A stretch of DNA of 5,766 nt from NCBI GenBank assembly GCA_017643965.1, contig JAEPMM010000227.1, forward strand, positions 1 to 5,766, read 5' to 3'. Shown one piece after another: positions 1 to 5,294 of the stretch. A program made the position numbers and the translations under genes. The notes beneath the pieces were generated by a model, which ran no database searches, was not told the origin of the DNA, and saw nothing but the letters and a program-made list of their open reading frames with translations. Source of the DNA: Marinobacter sp. (GTDB lineage: Bacteria; Pseudomonadota; Gammaproteobacteria; Pseudomonadales; Oleiphilaceae). Every line of letters begins with the position of its first letter. Positions within the stretch are counted from its first letter, which is position 1.

Positions 1-676
1 CCCCGCCAATCCGCATCAGCGAATCGACCCGGCGCAGGCAGTGGCGTAGTCGTTCCGCCAGCTTCAACACCAACTGATCGCTTTTCTGGTAGCCGAACGA
101 CTCGTTGAAACTGCGGAAGTCGTCCAGGTTCAGGTGCAGCAGGGCCAACCGATGACCGCCACGTTCGGCCCGCAGCAAAGCCTGTTGCAGGCGGTCAAAG
201 AACAGGTCGCGGTTGATGAAACCACTGGCCACATCGCGGCCAAGGTGGCCGAGCGCGGATCCTGCGAGCTGTTCCCGATACCACAGGCACTTGACCGAGC
301 GCGCCAGGCCCCAGCTATCCAGGGTCTGCCGACACAGATAATCGGTGGCGCCGTTGGCCAGGAGTTCCAGGGCGCGCTCCGCAGAGGTTTCGGCACTCAG
401 GGCCAGCACCGGCTTGTCATTGCTGGCCACGTGCAGATAATCGAGGAAGGCCGCTTCGGAATCACCATGGAACACACAGTCCCAGATGATCACATCAAAA
501 TGGGTGTTGCGGATAAGGTCATCACAACCGATCAGATCCGGGCACCACACCATATCCGGGAGAAGTTCGCTGTCGGTGCCCAACAGGGTCTGCATCCACA
601 GGAAGTCGGTATATTCCGGCGTCAATACCAGCAGTCGCACCTGGCTGGAACTCATTGTTTCCATTGGCAGTGTCAT
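1..676 (-). CDS. Receiver-like/GGDEF cyclic-di-GMP signalling protein, C-terminus beyond window
   Basis: Reading the minus strand from the ATG at 676 gives 225 residues with no stop, leaving the window inside the codon after Ile-Gly-Gly, where a GG(D/E)EF signature would start. Residues about 12-137 resemble a response-regulator receiver: hydrophobic strands, a candidate phospho-acceptor Asp66 (VIIWD), Ser94 and a GATDYL motif. The acidic pair after the first strand is missing (LVLTPEYTD) and the usual Lys is Arg116, so phosphorylation is doubtful. Residues about 148-225 are the start of a GGDEF domain (INRDLFFDRLQQAL, then NLDDF, then a closing RIGG). The usual metal-binding Asp is Asn183 and LTGL is replaced by ASGF, so the cyclase is probably weak or inactive. 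Such degenerate GGDEF domains often precede an EAL phosphodiesterase; that part is not visible. Alternative in-frame starts are at 697, 664 and 655; the last has a GGAA four bases upstream. It is divergent from rep. Family call is firm, activity is inference. Confidence 0.88.
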   Translation of the reverse strand, partial: MTLPMETMSSSQVRLLVLTPEYTDFLWMQTLLGTDSELLPDMVWCPDLIGCDDLIRNTHFDVIIWDCVFHGDSEAAFLDYLHVASNDKPVLALSAETSAERALELLANGATDYLCRQTLDSWGLARSVKCLWYREQLAGSALGHLGRDVASGFINRDLFFDRLQQALLRAERGGHRLALLHLNLDDFRSFNESFGYQKSDQLVLKLAERLRHCLRRVDSLMRIGG

Positions 677-776
677 TAAAGGCGCCTGATAATCCATGAA
701 AAACAGCGGTCAGTTCCACAAGGATAGCTGATTGATCGTCAAGGTACAGGATCTGTTGCTGGTGTAGAATGCGCGG
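677..776. promoter_or_regulatory. Divergent intergenic region between the c-di-GMP gene and rep
   Basis: These 100 bases must hold the promoters of both divergent genes. For rep, the best -10-like hexamer is TAGAAT at 765-770, only six bases before the ATG, and no convincing -35 lies 16-18 bases upstream. On the minus strand there is a TTGACG (reverse complement of 737-742) resembling a -35, but no good -10 at standard spacing. A small palindrome TTGA-TCG-TCAA lies at 732-742. Neither start codon nearest this region has a strong Shine-Dalgarno. Promoter assignments here are weak. Confidence 0.3.
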
Positions 777-2795
777 ATGAACAAACTCAACCCCAGACAG
801 AACGAAGCAGTGCGTTATGCCGACGGCCCCCTGCTGGTTCTGGCCGGTGCCGGCAGTGGCAAAACCAGTGTGATTACCCGCAAGATTGCCTACCTGATTG
901 AGCATCTGGGCATTCCCGGACGCCACATTGCCGCGGTCACCTTCACTAACAAGGCTGCCCGTGAGATGAAAGAGCGGGTGGGCCGCATTGTTGATCGCAA
1001 ACAGACCCGCGGGCTGATTGTCTCAACCTTTCATAATCTTGGCCTCAACATGATCCGGGAGGAACACCCGCATCTGGGCTACCATCCCGGCTTTTCTATC
1101 TTTGACGCCGAGGATGCCAAGGCGCTGTTACAGGACCTGATGCTGCGGGAAGACAGCGCCGACGCCGGTGATGAACTGTCCGACGTGCAGATGACCATTT
1201 CCGCCTGGAAAAACGCCATGCGCGGACCGGAAGAAGCCTGGAGCAAGGCGGCCGATGAGCGGGAACAGCGCATCGCCCTGATCTACAAGCGCTACAACGA
1301 GTATCTGAAAGCCTACAACGCGGTGGACTTCGACGACCTGATCCTGCTGCCGGTGCAGCTGTTCCGCACTTACCCGGACGTGCTGGCCAAATGGCGCCGC
1401 AAGATTCGCTACATGCTGGTGGACGAGTATCAGGACACCAACGTGTGCCAGTACGAACTGGTCAAACTGCTGGTGGCGGAGCGGGCGGCCTTCACCGTGG
1501 TCGGTGACGACGACCAGTCCATCTATGCCTGGCGCGGCGCACGCCCTGAGAACCTGGCGCAGCTCAAGGAAGATTTCCCCAGTCTGAAGATCGTCAAACT
1601 GGAGCAGAACTACCGCTCCACCGGGCGCATTCTGCGCAGCGCCAACACCGTGATCGCCAACAACCCCCACGTGTTCGAGAAAGCGCTGTGGAGTGATCAC
1701 ACCATCGGCGAGGAGATCCGCATCGTGCGCTGTCGCAGCGAAGACGCCGAGTCCGACCGGGTGGCCACGGAAATCCTCGACCAGAAGCTGAAAAAGGGGC
1801 TCGCGTTCCGCGACTTCGCCGTGCTCTACCGCGGCAACCACCAGGCCCGGCTGCTGGAAATGAAGCTTCAGGCCTATCAGATTCCCTATCGCATCTCCGG
1901 CGGGCAGTCGTTCTTCTCGAAAAACGAGATCAAGGACGCCATGTCCTACCTGCGACTGCTGATCAACCCCGACGACGACGCCGCGTTCCTGCGGGTGGTC
2001 AACGTGCCGCGCCGCGAGATTGGCCCCCGCACCCTGGAGCAGTTGAGTCACTACGCCCGCTCCCGCAACGTCAGCCTGTTCAAGGCCCTGGGGGACATGG
2101 GCGCGGAAACCCACGTCACCGAGAAGGGCCTGGACCGGTTACGGCGCTTTGCCCACTGGGTGGATTACATCTGCGAGCGGGTACACCGGGAAGACCCGGT
2201 ACAGGTGATCAAGCAACTGTTTACCGACATCGAGTATGAGGAATGGCTGCACCAGCATTCCGGCACGCCCAAGCAGGCCGAACGCCGCATGGAAAACATC
2301 TGGTACCTGGTGGAATCCATCCAGCGCATGCTGGACGACGGCAAAGGCACCGCCGATGAGCTGGGCATCGAGGATGCCATCAGCAAACTGATCCTGCGGG
2401 ACATGATGGAACAGCGGGAAGAAGAGGACGACAGCGACAAGGTGCAGTTACTTACCCTGCATGCGTCCAAGGGGCTGGAATTCCCCCACGTGTTCATCAT
2501 GGGGCTGGAGGAGGAGATCCTGCCCCACCGCGCCAGCATTGAGGAAGGCAACATAGAGGAAGAACGGCGGCTGATGTATGTCGGTATCACCCGCGCCCGG
2601 GAAACCCTCACCCTCACCTACGCCGCCCAGCGCAAACAGTACGGTGAGAAAATCGAGACCATCCCCAGCCGCTTCCTCGATGAATTGCCGGAAGACGACC
2701 TGAAATGGGAAGGCCTGGGCGACCTGGATGTGGAGGCCAACCAGAAAAAAGGCAAAGCCACCCTGAGCGCGCTGCTGGGGGATTTGGGTATTTAA
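777..2795 (+). CDS. rep: ATP-dependent DNA helicase Rep
   Basis: A superfamily 1A 3'-to-5' DNA helicase that in E. coli travels with the replisome and clears proteins ahead of forks, also aiding fork restart. The 672 residues match the 673 of E. coli Rep and align over nearly the whole length. Visible motifs: Q motif around Gln8; Walker A AGAGSGKT at 23-30; motif Ia TFTNKAAREM at 55-64; STFH at 83-86; Walker B DEYQD at 216-220; motif III GDDDQSIYAWRGA at 243-255; motif IV LEQNYRS at 275-281; motif V TLHASKGLEF at 560-569; motif VI EEERRLMYVGITRAR at 594-608. Rep-specific stretches such as ARPENL and ANNPHVFEK separate it from UvrD and PcrA. The extreme C-terminus (ending LGDLGI) differs from E. 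coli, where that tail contacts DnaB. The ATG at 777 fits the family N-terminus (LNPRQNEAV), although the upstream sequence has no clear ribosome site. Stop is TAA. Confidence 0.98.
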   Translation: MNKLNPRQNEAVRYADGPLLVLAGAGSGKTSVITRKIAYLIEHLGIPGRHIAAVTFTNKAAREMKERVGRIVDRKQTRGLIVSTFHNLGLNMIREEHPHLGYHPGFSIFDAEDAKALLQDLMLREDSADAGDELSDVQMTISAWKNAMRGPEEAWSKAADEREQRIALIYKRYNEYLKAYNAVDFDDLILLPVQLFRTYPDVLAKWRRKIRYMLVDEYQDTNVCQYELVKLLVAERAAFTVVGDDDQSIYAWRGARPENLAQLKEDFPSLKIVKLEQNYRSTGRILRSANTVIANNPHVFEKALWSDHTIGEEIRIVRCRSEDAESDRVATEILDQKLKKGLAFRDFAVLYRGNHQARLLEMKLQAYQIPYRISGGQSFFSKNEIKDAMSYLRLLINPDDDAAFLRVVNVPRREIGPRTLEQLSHYARSRNVSLFKALGDMGAETHVTEKGLDRLRRFAHWVDYICERVHREDPVQVIKQLFTDIEYEEWLHQHSGTPKQAERRMENIWYLVESIQRMLDDGKGTADELGIEDAISKLILRDMMEQREEEDDSDKVQLLTLHASKGLEFPHVFIMGLEEEILPHRASIEEGNIEEERRLMYVGITRARETLTLTYAAQRKQYGEKIETIPSRFLDELPEDDLKWEGLGDLDVEANQKKGKATLSALLGDLGI

Positions 2796-2853
2796 ACGAC
2801 AGTCTTTGTCGGACAATATTTCAAAAAACTGCCATACACGTGAAACTTTTTGT

Positions 2854-2902
2854 TACCCTCGAACGTAAGGGTTAATGCGTAGGTGACACTCGCCTAACCC
2901 TT
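2854..2902 (+). promoter_or_regulatory. Competing inverted repeats in rep-oxidase intergenic region; possible terminator or leader switch
   Basis: AAGGGTTA at 2867-2874 pairs perfectly with TAACCCTT at 2895-2902. Inside it, TAGGTG at 2880-2885 can pair with CGCCTA at 2891-2896 around an ACACT loop, with one G-T pair; the two stems share only TA. The downstream arm runs into TTTT at 2901-2904, so the whole can be read as a weak intrinsic terminator for rep. A second ACCCT at 2855-2859 could instead capture the same AGGGT (2868-2872), giving two mutually exclusive folds. It may also be a protein-binding DNA site. Function is inferred only from base pairing. Confidence 0.35.
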
Positions 2903-2918
2903 TTGAACCAAAGTTCAA
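2903..2918. repeat. Perfect inverted repeat TTGAAC-N4-GTTCAA upstream of the oxidase gene
   Basis: A 6+4+6 perfect inverted repeat (loop CAAA), starting within the T run of the preceding structure and ending 28 bases before the ATG at 2947. Its size and position suit either an operator for a dimeric regulator of the oxidase operon or a small leader hairpin just ahead of the ribosome site. I do not recognise it as a known regulator's consensus. Confidence 0.4.
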
Positions 2919-2934
2919 TACAAAAACAAACGTC

Positions 2935-2939
2935 GAGGA
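2935..2939 (+). promoter_or_regulatory. Ribosome binding site GAGGA for the lipoprotein start at 2947
   Basis: GAGGA is separated by seven bases from the ATG at 2947. This well-formed site shows that translation of the oxidase gene naturally begins at 2947, upstream of the internal TAG, and not at the GTG at 3151. That GTG has only an AAGGA 13 bases away. Confidence 0.75.
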
Positions 2940-2946
2940 ACAAAAC

Positions 2947-3075
2947 ATGCACTGGAACAAGAACCTACTGTACCGGCATATCGCCCTTGCACTGGGCACC
3001 CTGGCCCTGACCGCCTGCGGTGGGGGCTCCTCGGGAAGCGATGACAGCTCCTCAAACACCACATCCCAGACCTAG
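2947..3075 (+). CDS. 42-residue lipoprotein signal peptide fragment ending at the premature TAG
   Basis: As written, the sequence encodes a stand-alone 42-residue peptide: short basic N-region, hydrophobic core, lipobox LTAC ending at Cys24, then 18 residues of Gly, Ser, Asp, Asn and Thr. If translated and processed it would leave a 19-residue acylated tail in the outer membrane. I regard it as the severed N-terminus of the oxidase and not as an independent small lipoprotein, because its frame runs directly into the oxidase linker. Confidence 0.5.
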   Translation: MHWNKNLLYRHIALALGTLALTACGGGSSGSDDSSSNTTSQT

Positions 3076-3150
3076 GAAACAGCGGTCGCCGGCGATCAGG
3101 TAACTGCCGCTGCCGAGCCTAAGCCGACATTCAAGGAAAACTACTCGCCC

Positions 3151-5286
3151 GTGGGCGCGTTCAGCGAGCCTTTTGCTGAGCCCACCATCATTGTTGATGG
3201 CGAAGTCGTGGAAACTGACGAGAAATGTGTTGAAACCGCAGATGGCCTGGCCGAGTGTAAGCCGGCCGCCGGCACCATGGCGCTGCTGAAAGCCGGTCGC
3301 CTGCTTTATCTGAACGCTTTGGAAGGCACGGAAAACGTCGAGCTGTCTATTGTTGCCGAGTTCGGCGAAGTCTCTGTCAACGACCAGAGCCGGGTGTTGT
3401 CGCTGGGTGAAAACGATGAGCCCACCTGGCTGAAGCCTGATGTGCTTCGCGCGGGCGCTAACCCGGACGGCGCAGACAGCGAAACGCTGTTCAATAATAC
3501 GCCGCTGGCGGTACTGGACGGCTTGCTCGATACCGCAGACAACACCGACAAGAACGACGGCGCCCTATTCTGCTCAGACGTCATCGGCCTGGCTGATGGC
3601 AGTGTCTTTGCGGTTGGCGGCACCGATTACTATTCCGAGCCAGGCATTGACGGCCTGCCTCTGGGCGTTGCCGAGCTGGAAGGCATCAAGAATTCCCGTA
3701 TCTTCCACGCTGAGACCAACACCTGGACCCAGAGCGGCGACATGAAGTACGGGCGCTGGTACCCCTCCCTGGTCACGCTGCCGGACAGCAAGGTATTAGT
3801 CGCTAGCGGCGTTGAGAAGCTCCTCAAGCCAGTCTATCCCAGCGACCCGCTGAACAGCGGCCGCAACATTGCGCAGACAGAGACCTTCGATCCGTGCACC
3901 GGTACCTGGAGCGTTAATCCGTCCACTGCGGACCGCTCGCTGCCGCTGTATCCGCGTTTGCATTTGCTCCCCAACGGCCACGTTTATTACAACGCTGGTG
4001 GACAGGCGTTCAACCCCTTCGGACAGGCCTATGATCAGGCGCTGTGGAATATCGCCGCCACCTACAATCCGGCCGAACAGCGCTGGACAGACCTTGCTTA
4101 CGCCGGTCTGCCGCTGGAGCTGGATGAAATCGGTCTGGGTCAACTGGCCAGCACGTTGAACGTGACCAACCTGTCACTGGAACAGGGTGCATCTTTGGTC
4201 GGCGACTTGGTCGGCTCAGCCGGCAACCTGCTGACGCTGGCAAGTGAACTGGACATTGACCCCGACACTTTGAAAAGCGCCATTGGTGGCGGGATGCGCG
4301 GCTCGACCTCGTCGACGATGCTCCCCCTTAAGCCTGATGAAAACGGCAATTACACCGATGCGGAATTCCTGACAGCGGGCGGTGTACCCAGCTATGCCCT
4401 GCTGACCAGCCCGGGCGGCTACTTCCCCATCGCCCAGAGCCGGATCGATACGATTCGCACCGACGGCGACGAAGTCGACTATGAGTCACGTCTGACCGGA
4501 CCGCTCAACCGGCCGCGCTGGTACGGCACCAACGTGCTGATGCCCGATGGCTCAGTGATGGTCTTCAGCGGTGGCGATCGCGACGGTGTCGTTGTCCCCG
4601 GCCTGGAGGGTCCGATCAAGACCGCCGAGCGCTTTGACCCGGAAACGAGCACCTGGACGGAAATGGCGTCTGGTATCCGCGCGCGGACCTACCACAACAC
4701 TGCCGTTCTGCTCCCGGATGGCCGCGTCATGGTCGCAGGTCACTCGCCGATCAACACCGCGTACCTGAGGTTTGTCGATCTGCAAGAGTTCGGGCTGGCA
4801 CCTTATGACGGCCGGGATCCGAGCTTTGAGATCTACACCCCGCCGTACGCGATGCGAAACGATCGCCCAGAGATCCTTTCCGCACCGGAAACGTTGATGC
4901 CGGGTGACGAGTTCTCCATTCAGGTGGATCAGGCGGCGGACATCGAAAAAGTTCTGTTGATTCGTCGTACAGTGATGACACATGCCGTTGACAGCGACCA
5001 GCGTGCCATCGAGCTCCCCGTGCAGAGCCGCAATGGCAATAACCTCAGGTTGAAGATGCCCGAGAGTGCCAGCGTGACGCCAGCCGGTGCCTACATGTTG
5101 TTCGCCAGCAAGAACACCGAAGAAGGCTGGGTACCGTCGGTCTCTGCGCCGGTAATGGTGCAAACCAATGGCTCATTGCAATGCAGCGGCGGCACCCAGA
5201 TGGTTGATGAGAATGGAGAGACTGACGAAGAGCTTCGTGACGGACCGCTCTCCAATCTTCTTGGCTCCCTGACCGGGCAGCGGTAG
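3151..5286 (+). CDS. Kelch/galactose-oxidase-like copper radical oxidase body (DUF1929 C-terminal domain)
   Basis: This is the uninterrupted 711-codon portion from GTG 3151; numbers below count from the ATG at 2947. Kelch-type blades are visible as repeated 'aromatic-x-Pro/Glu-x3-TW' turns followed by LPDG-V-V-GG strands, at about 205-220, 248-285, 312-345, 505-530 and 555-595. Residues about 624-739 match the DUF1929 immunoglobulin-like domain that closes galactose and glyoxal oxidases (YTPPY, NDRPEI, THAVDSDQR). The copper-radical site appears complete: Cys209 (LFCSD) and Tyr272 (GRWYPS) as the thioether pair, Tyr582-His583 (RTYHN), and His679 (THAVD). Family members oxidise alcohols, sugars or aldehydes to aldehydes or acids, producing hydrogen peroxide; the substrate here is unknown. 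A helical insertion of about 60 residues (391-453) is unusual. Cys94 and Cys104 could form a disulfide. GTG 3151 is merely the first in-frame start after the TAG, not the likely natural start. Confidence 0.85.
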   Translation: MGAFSEPFAEPTIIVDGEVVETDEKCVETADGLAECKPAAGTMALLKAGRLLYLNALEGTENVELSIVAEFGEVSVNDQSRVLSLGENDEPTWLKPDVLRAGANPDGADSETLFNNTPLAVLDGLLDTADNTDKNDGALFCSDVIGLADGSVFAVGGTDYYSEPGIDGLPLGVAELEGIKNSRIFHAETNTWTQSGDMKYGRWYPSLVTLPDSKVLVASGVEKLLKPVYPSDPLNSGRNIAQTETFDPCTGTWSVNPSTADRSLPLYPRLHLLPNGHVYYNAGGQAFNPFGQAYDQALWNIAATYNPAEQRWTDLAYAGLPLELDEIGLGQLASTLNVTNLSLEQGASLVGDLVGSAGNLLTLASELDIDPDTLKSAIGGGMRGSTSSTMLPLKPDENGNYTDAEFLTAGGVPSYALLTSPGGYFPIAQSRIDTIRTDGDEVDYESRLTGPLNRPRWYGTNVLMPDGSVMVFSGGDRDGVVVPGLEGPIKTAERFDPETSTWTEMASGIRARTYHNTAVLLPDGRVMVAGHSPINTAYLRFVDLQEFGLAPYDGRDPSFEIYTPPYAMRNDRPEILSAPETLMPGDEFSIQVDQAADIEKVLLIRRTVMTHAVDSDQRAIELPVQSRNGNNLRLKMPESASVTPAGAYMLFASKNTEEGWVPSVSAPVMVQTNGSLQCSGGTQMVDENGETDEELRDGPLSNLLGSLTGQR

Positions 5287-5290
5287 GAGG
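5285..5290 (+). promoter_or_regulatory. AGGAGG ribosome site overlapping the oxidase stop codon
   Basis: A perfect AGGAGG begins on the second base of the oxidase TAG (5284-5286) and lies four bases before the ATG at 5295. Stop, ribosome site and next start within 14 bases indicate translational coupling: ribosomes finishing the oxidase can start the next gene. If the upstream TAG aborts oxidase translation, this coupling would be lost too, although the strong site may work independently. Confidence 0.85.
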
Positions 5291-5294
5291 CCTC

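Larger units (their letters stand above)
2947..5286 (+). pseudogene. Full-length oxidase lipoprotein reading frame interrupted by TAG at codon 43
   Basis: From the ATG at 2947 the frame encodes a classic lipoprotein signal: Lys5 and Arg10, a hydrophobic stretch from Ile12 to Leu21, and lipobox LTAC with Cys24, followed by a Gly/Ser/Asp linker. Gly at +2 predicts outer-membrane sorting. Codon 43 (3073-3075) is TAG. The same frame then continues without another stop for 735 codons, through a Thr/Ala/Glu/Pro linker (3076-3150) into the catalytic body, ending with TAG at 5284-5286. Reconstructed length is 779 codons including codon 43. A single base change from CAG or GAG would explain the break; the linker location would tolerate almost any residue. 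With the stop, the ribosome makes a 42-residue lipopeptide, and any reinitiation at 3151 gives an oxidase lacking an export signal. Alternatives are a base-call error, amber suppression, or a recent loss of function. The lack of further damage argues against an old pseudogene. Confidence 0.75.

Noticed and set aside
134..679. Plus-strand open frame of 181 codons opposite the GGDEF gene
   Set aside because: The minus strand reads as a receiver plus GGDEF domain throughout; the plus-strand translation has no family resemblance.
732..742. TTGA-TCG-TCAA palindrome in the divergent region as a regulator site
   Set aside because: Four-base arms are too short to support an operator without conservation data.
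1128..2114. Long open frame of 328 codons on the minus strand within rep
   Set aside because: It lies wholly opposite a clearly homologous Rep sequence, and its His/Val/Gln/Gly-rich translation has no recognisable domain. It is a shadow caused by GC-rich codon use.
2797..2811. Stem CGACA-GTCTT-TGTCG immediately after the rep stop
   Set aside because: Only five base pairs and no T run afterwards, so it is too weak to call a terminator; the structure at 2867-2904 is a better candidate.
2837..2842. CACGTG palindrome upstream of the oxidase gene
   Set aside because: A six-base palindrome alone is expected by chance, and no matching regulator site is recognisable around it.
3073..3075. TAG as a genetically encoded pyrrolysine or selenocysteine-like recoding site
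   Set aside because: The codon falls in a low-complexity linker, not at a catalytic position, and no recoding element or pyl gene is visible. A simple nonsense change or sequence error is more economical.
4552..5163. Minus-strand open frame of 203 codons inside the oxidase gene
   Set aside because: It overlaps the most conserved part of the oxidase (Tyr-His site and DUF1929 domain) and looks like an antisense shadow.
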